Below are positions 18,201-27,220 of a stretch of 64,000 nt of DNA, piece after piece (the stretch's first letter is position 1; each line of letters opens with the position of its first letter). Origin of the DNA: Corynebacterium sp. 122RC1 (GTDB lineage: Bacteria > Actinomycetota > Actinomycetes > Mycobacteriales > Mycobacteriaceae). The stretch spans positions 1 through 64,000 of the forward strand of contig NZ_JANIKD010000007.1 of assembly GCF_024580955.1 (NCBI RefSeq), read 5' to 3'. Under the pieces are notes generated by a model that saw only the letters and a list, made by a program, of their open reading frames with translations, did not search any database and was not told the origin of the DNA. A program made the translations under genes and the position numbers.

Positions 18201-21200
18201 CACTACAGTTTCACCCTGACCGAGCACCTGCTGCGGGCCCATACTGCGGTGACTGGCGCGGGCCTTGGGCCCGTCGGCACCCCTGATGTGCTGGTGGGAC
18301 CGTGCTGGCCTGCCATTTATGCAGCGCTGGGCACCGGAGTCCTTGAGGATGGTTTCCCAGTGATCGAGGGCCTGCTCAACGCGGTGCATCTGGATCATGT
18401 GGTCACGCTGCTTAGCCCACTGCGGCCGGGGCGCTTCACCGTGACCTCGCGCTGCGCAAGCATCCAGGAATCCTCCGCGGGCAGGGTGGTCACGGTTGAG
18501 CTGGAGCTTTCCGACGCCCAAGGCACGCTCGTGGCAACGCAGACTCAGCGCTTCGCGATTCGAGGGCGCGCCGAGGCGCCACAGACCCCCGCCGCGCTGC
18601 CGCCGCTTGCTGAGGTAAGCGCCACGCCGCGCAGCTTCATGTCACGCACCGTGGTGAAAGCGCCAATGGACATGACCCCGTTTGCAATCGTTTCCGGTGA
18701 CTACAACCCCATCCACACCTCCACCAACGCCGCCAAACTCGTGGATCTTGATGCACCACTGGTGCACGGCATGTGGCTTTCCGCCACCGCCCAGCACCAA
18801 GCCGCAACCCACGGCACCGTGCAGGCCTGGGCCTACTCCATGTACGGGATGGTGCAGCTCGGCGACGAAGTGGAAATCACCGTGGAGCGCGTAGGCCGCG
18901 CGGGCACCCAAGCCGCGGTGGAGGTGACCTGCCGGATCGAAGGCACAGTGGTCTCCCAAGCCCAAGGCCTGCTCGCACCAAAGCGCACCGCATACATCTA
19001 CCCAGGCCAGGGCATCCAAACCCCAGGGATGGGGCAGGCGGACCGCCAGGCGTCGCCCGCCGCCCGCGCCGTGTGGCAGCGCGCTGACCAACACACCACC
19101 TCCGCACTAGGCTTTTCCATCATCGAAGTGGTGGACCACAACCCCACCACCCTCGTTGTTGGCGAGCAAACCTTCCGCCACCCCCAAGGCGTGCTGCACC
19201 TCACCCAATTCACCCAAGTGGCACTCGCCGTGGTGGCCTACGCCCAAACCCAACGCCTGCGCGAGGCCGGCGTGGTGCAAAGCGGCAGCATGTACGCCGG
19301 CCACTCACTGGGTGAATACACGGCACTGGCATGCATGGCAAACATCTTTGACCTGGAGGCAGTGATAGACATCGTGTACTCCCGCGGCTCCGCCATGGCT
19401 ACGCTGGTGCCCCGCGACGCCAACGGTGAATCCAATTACGCCATGGGCGCGCTGCGGCCCAACATGCTTGGCGTGGCTGCCGAGGACGTGGAGGAATACG
19501 TTGCCCAGGTGGCGCGCGAATCCGGGGAATTCCTGGAGATTGTGAACTACAACATCGCTGGGCAGCAATACTCAGTGGCGGGCACCAAGGCGGGCCTTGC
19601 AGCTTTGGAAGCCCGCACGGCGCAGGTTCATGAACGGGCGCTGGTGATTGTGCCTGGCATCGACGTCCCCTTCCACTCCCGCGTGCTGCGCGATGGCGTT
19701 GCTGCCTTTGCCGAAAAGCTCAACGAACTCCTGCCCACCACCTTGGACCTGGACGCCCTGGTGGGCCGCTACATCCCCAACCTCGTGGCGCGCCCCTTCG
19801 AGCTCACCCAAGACTTTGTGGACGCCACCGCCCAGCGCGCTCCAGACAGCGGCTTGGAAGACTTGCGCGTTGCAGAAACCGACCCCCAAACGCTGGCCCG
19901 CACACTGCTCATCGCGCTGCTGAGCTGGCAGTTTGCCTCCCCAGTGCGGTGGATTGAAACCCAAGACGTGCTGTTTGACAACGTGGAGGAACTCCTTGAG
20001 GTGGGCTTGGCCTCCAGCCCCACGCTCACCAACCTGGCTAAACGCTCCATGGAAGTGCGTGGAGTGAACCTGCCAGTACGCAATGCCGAACGCGACCTCG
20101 CGCAAATCCTCATGGAAGACGTCACCGCGGCGCCAGTAAGTGCGGAGGAAGAGCTCGTTGTGGAGGAGGCGCCAGCAGAAGTCGAAACCCCCACCTCCGC
20201 CGCACCCGCCGTACCCACCCCAACTCCCACCGCTGCCTCCGTGAGCGAGCTCCACTTCCGTGCAGAGGACGCCATCTTGGTGCTGTTCGCCTACCAAAAC
20301 AAGATCCGCCCGGAGCAGATCACGCCCGGTGACACCATCGAAGACCTCACCAACGGCGTGTCCTCCAGGCGCAACCAACTCCTCATGGACATGAGCGTGG
20401 AAATCGGTGTACCCGCAATCGATGGCGCCGCGGAAGCAGACGTAGCCACCCTCCGCGAGCGCGTGAACGCCGCCGCCCCCGGCTACCAGGCGTTCGGCCC
20501 TGTTCTCAGCGAGGCCATCACCACCCGCCTGCGCCAACTCCTCGGCGCCTCCGGCCTCAAGCCTGCCGCTTTGGAACAGCGCCTGAGCACCTTCGGCCTA
20601 CCTCAAAGCTGGCTGCCCGCCGTCCAGGCCGAACTCCTGCTGGGCACCCGCGAGGAAGACTCCGTCCTCGGCGGCACCCTGGCCACGCTCCCAACTACGG
20701 CAGGCACAAAGGCCGAGGCAGAAGCTCTTTTCGACGCTGCCATCCGCGCCGTCGCAGACAGGCAAGGCGTGCGCCTCACCGAGGTAGCCACGGGCACCCA
20801 TGAGGTGGTGGACTCCGCAGCTCTCCAGGCCTACTCAGAGGAAATGACTGCAGCACTCGCAGACACCGCCCGCACCCTGCTGGAAAAGCTCGGTGTTGCG
20901 CACGAACACTCCGTAGAGGAACCTGAGGACCACAGCGCACTGTTCACTGCGATGGAACACGAGCTCGGCCCCAATTGGCTGCGCAGTGTGACCCCCACCT
21001 TTGACCCCTTGCGCGCCGTGCTCTTTGACGACGCCTGGGCGCAAGCCCGCGAAGACCTCGCCCGCCTGGCCCTCGGCCAGCGCGACTTCCCAGTAGAACA
21101 CTTCACCGGCGCCGGCGAACAAGTAGCCGAACAGGCAGAATGGTGGGCCACCCACAACCCACAGCACGCAGAGCTACTGGAACAGGTGGCGCAAGCTGCG

Positions 21201-24065
21201 CGCAGCACCAACCCCGGCCAGTACGCCAAAGAGGTAGCGCTCGTCACCGGCGCCGCACCCGGATCGATCGCACAGGCCATTGCCGCGCAACTCCTGGCCG
21301 GCGGTGCCACCGTGATCATGACCGCCTCCAAGGTGGACCAAGCCCGCAAGGAATTCGCGCGCACACTCTACGCCACCCATGCCCGCGCCGGCGCCGCCCT
21401 CTGGCTCGTCCCTGCAAACCTCAATTCTTTCCGTGACGTGGATGCCCTCACTGAGTGGATTGGCACCAAGCAGCGCGAATCGGTGGGCAATGAGGTCAAG
21501 GTGCTCAAGGAAGCGCTGGCGCCCACGCTGATGTTCCCCTTCGCCGCTCCCGCGGTGTCCGGCTCACTTGCTGACGCCGGCCCTGCCACCGAAACTCAAG
21601 CGAGGGTGCTCTTGTGGTCTGTGGAGCGCATGATGGCAGGCGTAGCCAAGATTTCCAAGCGCTGCCATGTGGTGTTGCCCGGTTCCCCAAACCGCGGCAT
21701 GTTCGGCGGCGACGGCGCCTACGGCGAAGTCAAAGCAGCCCTGGATGCGCTGGTGAGCAAGTGGCACGCGGAGAAGGTGTGGGCAGAAAATGTCACGCTG
21801 GCGCACGCCCAGATCGGCTGGGTAGCTGGCACACACCTCATGAGCGGAAACGACGCCCTCGTCCCCGCCGTGCGCGAACTCGGCGTCCATGTGTGGGACA
21901 CCCAAGAGATTGCCTCTGAACTGCTGAAACTCGCCACCCCTGAGGCCCGCGAGCAGGCCACGCAAGCCCCAATCGAGGCGGACCTCACCGGCGGCCTCGG
22001 CAAGCAGCGCATCGACATCCGCGCCCTCGCCCCTGCCAACACCCCAAGCGAAACTGGCCAAACTCCGGTCTCCATCCCAGCCCTGCCAAACGCGAGCTCG
22101 CCCACCCAACCTGCGGAAATTGCGGGCCTTGGGCGCGTCGAAACTGCCCTGGAAGACATGGTGGTGATCGCCGGCGTTGGCGAGGTGAGCTCCTGGGGCT
22201 CCGGGCGCACTCGATACGAGGCCGAGTACGGGCTGGGGCGCGACGGCACCTGTGACCTCACCGCCGCGGGTGTGCTGGAGCTCGCATGGATGACAGGCCT
22301 GGTGAACTGGGCTGATACCCCACGCCCAGGCTGGTACACCGAGGACGGCCAGGAAGTGCCGGAGGCGGAGATCTTTGAACGCTTCCGCGATGAGGTGGTG
22401 GCACGCAGTGGGATTCGCACGCTCACGGACAAATACCACCTGCACAACCAGGGTTCCATTGACCTCACCACCGTCCACCTAGACCGAGACATCACCTTCC
22501 TGGTGCCCACCCGCGCCGAGGCGGAAGACATCCTCGCCGCAGACCCCACCTTCACCTCCATCAGGGAAACAGACGGTGAGTGGGAAGTCACCCGCCGCAA
22601 AGGTGCTACCGCTAGGGTGCCGCGCCGGGCAACGCTGAGCCGCACCGTGGCCGCCCAAATGCCGGACGGGTTTGACCCCGCGAACTGGGGCATCCCGGCG
22701 AACATGGTGGACAGCTTGGACCGCATGGCCGTATGGAACCTGGTCACTGCCATCGACGCCTTCACTCAAGCCGGCTTCACCCCCGCCGAGCTACTGCAGG
22801 CGGTGCATCCAACGAAGGTAGCCACCACCCAGGGCACCGGCATCGGCGGCATGGAATCGCTCCACAAGGTGTTTGTGAGCCGATTCCTCGGGGAAGATCG
22901 CCCCAGCGACATCCTGCAGGAGGCGCTGCCCAACGTGATCGCGGCGCACACTATGCAGTCGCTCGTTGGCGGTTACGGCTCCATGATCCACCCCATCGGC
23001 GCCTGCGCCACCGCGGCGGTGTCCATTGAGGAAGGCGTGGACAAAATCCGGCTGGGCAAGGCGGACGTGGTGATCGCCGGTGGCATTGACGACGTCCAGG
23101 TGGAATCACTCACTGGCTTTGGTGACATGAACGCCACCGCGGAAACGGCAAAGATGACCGCCCAAGGCATTGACAATCGCTTCATTTCCAGGGCCAACGA
23201 CCGCCGCCGCGGCGGCTTCCTGGAGGGCGAGGGCGGCGGCACGGTCCTGCTGGTGCGTGGCTCGCTGGCCGCCGAGCTGGGCTTGCCGGTGTATGCGGTG
23301 GTGGCGCACGCTGCCTCCTACGGCGATGGCGCGCACACCTCCATCCCCGCGCCGGGCCTTGGCGCCTTGGGCGCTGGCACTGGTGGAGTGGACTCCACGC
23401 TGGCCCGCAGCTTGCGCGGCCTGGGGCTTTCCCCCAACGACGTCACCGTGCTCTCCAAACACGACACCTCCACCAACGCCAATGACCCCAACGAGTCCGA
23501 GCTGCACTCCATCCTCTGGCCAGCAATCGGGCGCGACCCACACCAGCCGATGTTCGTGATCTCCCAAAAAACGCTCACCGGCCACTCCAAGGCGGGCGCG
23601 GCACTGTTCCAGACCGGCGGAATCATCGACGTCTTCCGCACCAGCCGCATCCCCGCAAACGTTTCCCTGGACTGCGTGGATCCCCTGATCGCCCCCAAGG
23701 CGCGTAATTTGGTGTGGCTACGCGAGCCCCTCCAGCTCCCCGAGGTGAAAGCCGCGGCGCTGACGTCGCTGGGCTTCGGCCATGTGGGTGCGCTGGTGGT
23801 GTATGCCCACCCCGGCGTGTTCGCGCAAGCGGTGGCGCAGCAGCTTGGCTCGGAGGCGCGTGATCGTTGGCTTGAGCACGCTACCCGCAGGCTCCAGCAG
23901 GGCGCCGCTGACTTTGAGGCGGGCATGATCGGAGCAAAGCCCCTGTTCACGCCGATCGTCGAGCGCAGGCTCCCAGGCGGCAAGGAGGCAGAGGTTGCGA
24001 TGCTTCTCGACGCCACCGCTCGCCTGAGTACCGCTGGTAGCTACGCTGCTGCGCCCGCGCAATAA
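15255..24065 (+). CDS. fas: Type I fatty acid synthase (CMN single-chain FAS-I)
   Basis: A 2936-residue multienzyme making long acyl-CoAs that feed membrane lipid and mycolate synthesis. Domain order, with rough residues: acyltransferase GHSQGSLG (~112); enoyl reductase GGMTPTTVDAEIV (~360); hot-dog dehydratase GDYNPIHTS ... LVHGMW (~1147); malonyl/palmitoyl transferase GHSLGEYTALA (~1348); ACP with GVSSRRNQLLMD carrying the phosphopantetheine Ser (~1700); ketoreductase TGAAPGSIAQ (~1994) with AYGEVKAAL (~2154); ketosynthase GACATAAVS (~2581, catalytic Cys), KHDTSTNAN and GHSKAGA (~2774). All key residues are present. Length matches corynebacterial FasA/FasB. A strong GGAGG lies 4 nt before the ATG. 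No AcpS gene is adjacent. Confidence 0.97.
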   Translation: MPTPITAPAILFQGQASAWQDTLAQAAQSPHTANRLRALLQEVKQSTAPLARELASTTPGLFATLDALVSTTGTARVTLPAVSIPGIVLGQIAALDHLQEVGINPATAQLAGHSQGSLGVAAVHDPAQALGIAVLMGTAAATVHGSHEQRPQMLSVRGASREFVTAHLSDATELAVINGPRHFVLSGTPEALAATQHNLEQQVAKHNAALEQRTRGGTELQLSFDLLPVALPFHHSSLQPAVELTAQYAATCGYSEELARKLAQEILVDPHDWPSTVAGLKATHLLSLDERLSTITSALIAGSGQAIVSAHTPQARDLIGTAGFTLPRATNYAQFAPKVVRLPNGNTYTQTRFTEWTGRSPIMLGGMTPTTVDAEIVAAAANAGFWTELAGGGMYSEEIFLEHKTNLTRLLAPGRAAQFNTMFFDRFMWNLQFGVARIVPKARANGAPIDGVTISAGIPEPDEAAELLRTLRKEGFAHISFKPGTVEQIRACVEIAKQNPDQRIIVQIEDGHAGGHHSWVDLDEMLLETYAAMREQENIAIAVGGGFHSPQRAAEYLTGRWSTKHGMVQMPVDAVFVGTVAMACKEAKTSPQVKQLLVETPGLSPQDNGGWVGRGKAAGGVASSQSHLLADLHELDNDFAAASRLITSLPIEEYPAHREEIIAALERTAKPYFGDVTTFTYAQWATRFAELAFPWQDPTWLDRWHELLQRIEARLHPQDHGPVETLFPTVESATDAPAALERLRATYPQAETTTVLARDAAWFTSLHRKHPKPMPWTAALDADLKEWFGKDTLWQCHDPRYPASAVRVIPGPVSVAGITEANEPVAQLLQRFEDGTTNLLLSHGAVPTEQFARLGAAPTVEAYLRTSPTLVWHGRTISNPAARLGEHACTIEHTEAGIVLRVHADSAWDTLPPDSRPFHVAHVDIPVLIPEGAGTGAAPLVDDSRLPEAVFALLAGVAGVGSTSESGDAITALPTADAAGNIHYSFTLTEHLLRAHTAVTGAGLGPVGTPDVLVGPCWPAIYAALGTGVLEDGFPVIEGLLNAVHLDHVVTLLSPLRPGRFTVTSRCASIQESSAGRVVTVELELSDAQGTLVATQTQRFAIRGRAEAPQTPAALPPLAEVSATPRSFMSRTVVKAPMDMTPFAIVSGDYNPIHTSTNAAKLVDLDAPLVHGMWLSATAQHQAATHGTVQAWAYSMYGMVQLGDEVEITVERVGRAGTQAAVEVTCRIEGTVVSQAQGLLAPKRTAYIYPGQGIQTPGMGQADRQASPAARAVWQRADQHTTSALGFSIIEVVDHNPTTLVVGEQTFRHPQGVLHLTQFTQVALAVVAYAQTQRLREAGVVQSGSMYAGHSLGEYTALACMANIFDLEAVIDIVYSRGSAMATLVPRDANGESNYAMGALRPNMLGVAAEDVEEYVAQVARESGEFLEIVNYNIAGQQYSVAGTKAGLAALEARTAQVHERALVIVPGIDVPFHSRVLRDGVAAFAEKLNELLPTTLDLDALVGRYIPNLVARPFELTQDFVDATAQRAPDSGLEDLRVAETDPQTLARTLLIALLSWQFASPVRWIETQDVLFDNVEELLEVGLASSPTLTNLAKRSMEVRGVNLPVRNAERDLAQILMEDVTAAPVSAEEELVVEEAPAEVETPTSAAPAVPTPTPTAASVSELHFRAEDAILVLFAYQNKIRPEQITPGDTIEDLTNGVSSRRNQLLMDMSVEIGVPAIDGAAEADVATLRERVNAAAPGYQAFGPVLSEAITTRLRQLLGASGLKPAALEQRLSTFGLPQSWLPAVQAELLLGTREEDSVLGGTLATLPTTAGTKAEAEALFDAAIRAVADRQGVRLTEVATGTHEVVDSAALQAYSEEMTAALADTARTLLEKLGVAHEHSVEEPEDHSALFTAMEHELGPNWLRSVTPTFDPLRAVLFDDAWAQAREDLARLALGQRDFPVEHFTGAGEQVAEQAEWWATHNPQHAELLEQVAQAARSTNPGQYAKEVALVTGAAPGSIAQAIAAQLLAGGATVIMTASKVDQARKEFARTLYATHARAGAALWLVPANLNSFRDVDALTEWIGTKQRESVGNEVKVLKEALAPTLMFPFAAPAVSGSLADAGPATETQARVLLWSVERMMAGVAKISKRCHVVLPGSPNRGMFGGDGAYGEVKAALDALVSKWHAEKVWAENVTLAHAQIGWVAGTHLMSGNDALVPAVRELGVHVWDTQEIASELLKLATPEAREQATQAPIEADLTGGLGKQRIDIRALAPANTPSETGQTPVSIPALPNASSPTQPAEIAGLGRVETALEDMVVIAGVGEVSSWGSGRTRYEAEYGLGRDGTCDLTAAGVLELAWMTGLVNWADTPRPGWYTEDGQEVPEAEIFERFRDEVVARSGIRTLTDKYHLHNQGSIDLTTVHLDRDITFLVPTRAEAEDILAADPTFTSIRETDGEWEVTRRKGATARVPRRATLSRTVAAQMPDGFDPANWGIPANMVDSLDRMAVWNLVTAIDAFTQAGFTPAELLQAVHPTKVATTQGTGIGGMESLHKVFVSRFLGEDRPSDILQEALPNVIAAHTMQSLVGGYGSMIHPIGACATAAVSIEEGVDKIRLGKADVVIAGGIDDVQVESLTGFGDMNATAETAKMTAQGIDNRFISRANDRRRGGFLEGEGGGTVLLVRGSLAAELGLPVYAVVAHAASYGDGAHTSIPAPGLGALGAGTGGVDSTLARSLRGLGLSPNDVTVLSKHDTSTNANDPNESELHSILWPAIGRDPHQPMFVISQKTLTGHSKAGAALFQTGGIIDVFRTSRIPANVSLDCVDPLIAPKARNLVWLREPLQLPEVKAAALTSLGFGHVGALVVYAHPGVFAQAVAQQLGSEARDRWLEHATRRLQQGAADFEAGMIGAKPLFTPIVERRLPGGKEAEVAMLLDATARLSTAGSYAAAPAQ

Positions 24066-24071
24066 ACAGGT

Positions 24072-24112
24072 GGCACCAGACAATTCTGAGAGTATTGTCT
24101 GGTGCCGCTTTT
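24072..24112 (+). terminator. Strong terminator after fas
   Basis: A perfect 13-bp stem (24072-24084 with 24094-24106), 9-nt loop, followed by GCTTTT. It lies between convergent genes and may also stop read-through from the minus strand. Confidence 0.88.
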
Positions 24113-24134
24113 GGAGGATAGCTTCCTGGCTGCA

Positions 24135-25694
24135 CTACTTGCGTCGGCGCAACATGAGTGCCGATCCGAGAATTACGGCGATGACTGCAATGGCAGTGAT
24201 GGCGGCAATTCCTGCCACACCTGTGTTGGCGAGCACTCGCTGTTGAGGTTTCGCTTTAGGCACCACATTTGCAGTGGTGGTGGTTGGCTGCACGCTCTTG
24301 AGCTGTGAGGCCTGCGGCTGGGGAGTAGGCGTACCCGTGGGGTGTGCGCTCGAACCGCTTCCATTCCATGGAATTGGCACTGGGATGATCAGCGGCCCGG
24401 ATTCTTCTGCAACAGTAATTGTTGCGTCATCAATTGCAATGACGTTGCCGTCTGCATCTCTTACCACCACGAGTACGGAGACGGAATCGCCTGCTTCTGC
24501 GTCTGGCGCCGCAGTGACCGTGAGCTGGTGAGTAACACCATCAATTGCCAGTGTCCAGCCATTGGCAGCGGCTTCATCAGGGTCTGCAAACTGGGCACTC
24601 AGAACCACCGCACCTGCAGGTAGCGCCATTCCCACGTTACCAACGGTGACAGACTCACCCGCGCGCACTGTTGCATCAGGCCAATTAGGCAGCAACTCGT
24701 TGGGTTCCGCAAAAGCTGGTGCAGTTACTTGGATTTGGAATGGGTCTCCGATGTTCACCGGCGCACCAGGATCGCCCTCGCGTGGAGCCGCGACCAACTG
24801 CACGGTGACTCCAGTTTCTTCGCTCAGTGCTTTTGGCAAATTGCCGTACACCTTGCCGTTTTCATCAATGAACACCTCCGCATCCTCCACTGGCACTCCA
24901 TCGAGGAGCACGCTGCCGGTGATCCTGGCTGCGTCTTTAGGAGAAGCTACGTTTACCTGCACGCCAAGATCTCGATTATTTCCTGCAGGAACGGAGGTGG
25001 CGTTGCTGTAGTCATAGGAAAGGGGTTGGCAGCGGTCGTTTTCTGAGGTGATGGGCTTGTAGGTCACATCAACGGTGCTTTGAACACTGATGTCTCCGGC
25101 GGCGCTGCCGGAAGGGGTGTAAATGTGCCACATGGATGCGTTTGCATCTGCAGCGCCCCAACCCCCTCCCTTGGCGTTGAAGGCGCCGAGGTTGATGGTT
25201 ACTGGCCCTCCATCTTGGAAGGATGCTGGGGGTTCAATCACTTTGGTCACAGGTACTGTGCTGATGATTTCTGGGTCAGTTTTAGGAATAACCGCATCCA
25301 TTGTGTAGGTGCCAGATGGGCCATCAACCTGGAAGGTGATGTTTGCGTCCAAGACTTCACGCCCAGAGACTTGGTAGGCGCGAACCCAAGGACGGAACGT
25401 AAAGGAATTGTTCGCGGCACTCTTGTAATTTTGGATCCCAATAGACATCTGGCCGGAAATACCCTTGTTCTGTTGAGCCCCATTTGAGTCCTGATCCACT
25501 GAAGTGGATACAGAGGCCTTGCATTGGCCTTGTGAGCCAGGCGGTGGAGAAACTACCTGGGCAGCGGCCTTTGTGTTGAGCGCCGGTGCGTCTTCCATTG
25601 GTTGAGCGTGCGCAACTGGATGGAAGAGACTCACTGCTAACGCAGAGGTTGCAAGCAGCGCTGCGCCTGAGCGAAGGTTCGGTGTTGGGGACAT
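24135..25694 (-). CDS. Secreted protein with LANTG sorting signal and Rib-like domains
   Basis: 519 residues. The signal peptide ends ...HPVAHAQ at about residue 31. The ectodomain is acidic, beta-rich and has two Cys (about 58 and 233). From about 240 to 440 it carries repeats of the form YSNATSVPAGNN ... and NWPDATVRAGESVTV ..., which resemble Rib/YPDG-type surface repeats; this is a resemblance by eye. A Pro-rich stalk containing LIIPVPIP parallels the IIPIPIPIP stalk of the surface protein at 9056. The end is LANTG, a membrane helix and RRRK, again a class E sortase-type LAxTG signal. Probably cell-wall attached. Role unknown. Confidence 0.82.
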   Translation of the reverse strand: MSPTPNLRSGAALLATSALAVSLFHPVAHAQPMEDAPALNTKAAAQVVSPPPGSQGQCKASVSTSVDQDSNGAQQNKGISGQMSIGIQNYKSAANNSFTFRPWVRAYQVSGREVLDANITFQVDGPSGTYTMDAVIPKTDPEIISTVPVTKVIEPPASFQDGGPVTINLGAFNAKGGGWGAADANASMWHIYTPSGSAAGDISVQSTVDVTYKPITSENDRCQPLSYDYSNATSVPAGNNRDLGVQVNVASPKDAARITGSVLLDGVPVEDAEVFIDENGKVYGNLPKALSEETGVTVQLVAAPREGDPGAPVNIGDPFQIQVTAPAFAEPNELLPNWPDATVRAGESVTVGNVGMALPAGAVVLSAQFADPDEAAANGWTLAIDGVTHQLTVTAAPDAEAGDSVSVLVVVRDADGNVIAIDDATITVAEESGPLIIPVPIPWNGSGSSAHPTGTPTPQPQASQLKSVQPTTTTANVVPKAKPQQRVLANTGVAGIAAITAIAVIAVILGSALMLRRRK

Positions 25695-25763
25695 GGCGAT
25701 CCTTAAGAACTAGAGTGATGGTGCCGCTATTGTTCTACACTCATTGACCCCTGAGCAGGCACT

Positions 25764-25792
25764 AAAAAAGAATGCCCCCTAGACGGGGGCAT
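25764..25792 (-). terminator. Hairpin between ppk2 and the LANTG gene
   Basis: A perfect 8-bp stem (25772-25779 with 25785-25792) with a 5-nt loop and, read on the minus strand, a run of TTCTTTTTT after it. It lies just after the ppk2 stop and terminates ppk2. Confidence 0.9.
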
Positions 25793-25801
25793 TTTCTCAG
25801 G

Positions 25802-26698
25802 CTAATCACCAATTTGGTCGCGTCCACGCATCACAATTTGCGGGTCGGGGACACCCACTACCTCGTGATCTTTGTTGGTGTACTCAAACTTGCTCAAGAT
25901 GTAGCGCATCGCGTTGATGCGGGCGCGCTTTTTATCGTTTGAGCGGATGGTGATCCACGGGGATTCGTCGGTATCCGTGTAGCGGAACTGCTCTTCCTTG
26001 GCGCGGGTGTAATCGTCCCAGCGGTCCAGTGAGGCCAGGTCCATTGGGGAGAGCTTCCACTGGCGCACGGGGTCCACCTGGCGGATGGCAAAGCGGGTGC
26101 GCTGCTCCTTTTGGGACACGGAGAACCAAAACTTCGTGAGTGAGATGCCGGAACCCATAATCATGTTTTCCAACATGGGCACCTCACGCAGGAACTCGGC
26201 GTGCTGCGACTCCGTGCAGAAACCCATCACGCGCTCCACGCCGGAACGGTTGTACCAGGAGCGGTCAAAGAACACGATCTCACCCGCAGATGGGAAGTGC
26301 TGGATGTAACGCTGGAAGTACCAAGAAGTGGATTCCCGTGGCGAAGGCTTTTCCAAAGCAACGGTACGGGCACCACGAGGGTTGAGGTGCTCGTTGAAGC
26401 GCTTGATGGTGCCGCCCTTGCCTGCTGCGTCGCGCCCCTCAAACAGGATGATGTGGCGCTGGCCCGTATCCTTGGTCCAGTTTTGCCACTTCAACAGTTC
26501 AATTTGAAGCGCGCGCTTGGTGTGCTCGTACTCCTCGCGAGTCATCCGCTCCTGGTAAGGATAGTTTTCCCGCCAGGTTTCAATAGGTTCGCCGTTCGGC
26601 TTGAGCAGGACGGGATCGTCCTCATCGGAGTCATCGACAATGTACCCCTCGGTTGCCGCTAGGTCGATGATTGGGAGGTCATTTTCATTGTCAGCCAT
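25802..26698 (-). CDS. ppk2: Polyphosphate kinase 2 (PPK2)
   Basis: Transfers phosphate between polyphosphate and nucleotides, usually forming GTP or ATP from NDP. 298 residues with the PPK2 core: Walker A FEGRDAAGKGGTIKRF (about 85-100), PRESTSWYFQRYIQH, the Walker B-like FFDRSWYNRSGVERV, and the lid segment SQKEQRTRF. One domain only, so a class I NDP kinase-type PPK2. It is monocistronic with its own terminator. The acidic N-terminal tail of about 40 residues is not part of the core. Confidence 0.95.
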   Translation of the reverse strand: MADNENDLPIIDLAATEGYIVDDSDEDDPVLLKPNGEPIETWRENYPYQERMTREEYEHTKRALQIELLKWQNWTKDTGQRHIILFEGRDAAGKGGTIKRFNEHLNPRGARTVALEKPSPRESTSWYFQRYIQHFPSAGEIVFFDRSWYNRSGVERVMGFCTESQHAEFLREVPMLENMIMGSGISLTKFWFSVSQKEQRTRFAIRQVDPVRQWKLSPMDLASLDRWDDYTRAKEEQFRYTDTDESPWITIRSNDKKRARINAMRYILSKFEYTNKDHEVVGVPDPQIVMRGRDQIGD

Positions 26699-26958
26699 GA
26701 GTCAATTTTAGCCCTTTGCAGCAACCTTGGCGCAGCAGTGGGAAACATTTTCTCCCCCTGTTGGTTTGTGGCGTTGGTGTGGGGCGTTGCAAAAGTTTTT
26801 GTGACTGGTGTGGCGGGTGGTACCTCGGGGACGCAGAAGCACAATATGAAAGAAAAGGGTTGGTGTTTCCACCGCAACCCGGGAACCTTGCTAGCGGGCG
26901 AGGCCCAGATTCTCAACCGCGAAGCCATTCTTCCATGATCACCTGACCAAACATAGCG
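26699..26958. other. Intergenic region upstream of ppk2
   Basis: About 260 bp with no supported gene. Short open frames on both strands here lack ribosome sites and family resemblance. It must hold the ppk2 promoter. Confidence 0.6.
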
Positions 26959-26989
26959 AAAACCCGCCTAGACGATGTCTAGACGGGTC
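26959..26989 (-). terminator. Terminator of the porH-porA unit
   Basis: A 12-bp stem with one mismatch (26963-26974 pairing with 26978-26989), loop of three, followed on the minus strand by TTTT. It lies about 25 bp after the stop of the 52-residue gene. Confidence 0.85.
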
Positions 26990-27013
26990 ACTGCTCTTAA
27001 GCTTCAGACGCTA

Positions 27014-27172
27014 TTACTTAGCGGTGAAAACAGTCTCAGCCAGGCCGGAACCCCAAGCAGCGGTGTCCTTGAAGAGGAACAAGGTGTTGAGGATGTTGTC
27101 CCAACCCTTGACTACGTCGCCGAGACGGGAGAGGCCGAGAACGATGTTGTTGAGGATCTGAGTGAAGTCCAT
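27014..27172 (-). CDS. porA: PorA-like small cell-envelope channel protein
   Basis: A 52-residue protein without signal peptide, starting MDFTQILNNIVLG. It is amphipathic, with hydrophobic residues spaced as in a helix, and has no Cys. In Corynebacterium glutamicum the order groEL-porH-porA encodes tiny O-mycoloylated peptides forming the hetero-oligomeric outer-membrane channel; size, position and orientation here match. Sequence identity within this family is low, so the assignment rests mainly on context. AGGAG lies 7 nt before the ATG. Ser15 and Ser42 are visible candidate mycoloylation sites (inference). Confidence 0.72.
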   Translation of the reverse strand: MDFTQILNNIVLGLSRLGDVVKGWDNILNTLFLFKDTAAWGSGLAETVFTAK

Positions 27173-27220
27173 GTTTTTCTCCTGTTAAGAATGATTACGG
27201 TGATCTAGAGGGTTTCTAGA

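Noticed and set aside
24072..24112. Regulatory palindrome for the LANTG gene
   Set aside because: The 13-bp perfect stem directly follows the fas stop and is followed by GCTTTT; it reads as a terminator at the 3' ends of two convergent genes.
26738..26938. 66-codon open frame between ppk2 and porA
   Set aside because: No ribosome site, no membrane or domain pattern, and it lies in the presumed ppk2 promoter region.
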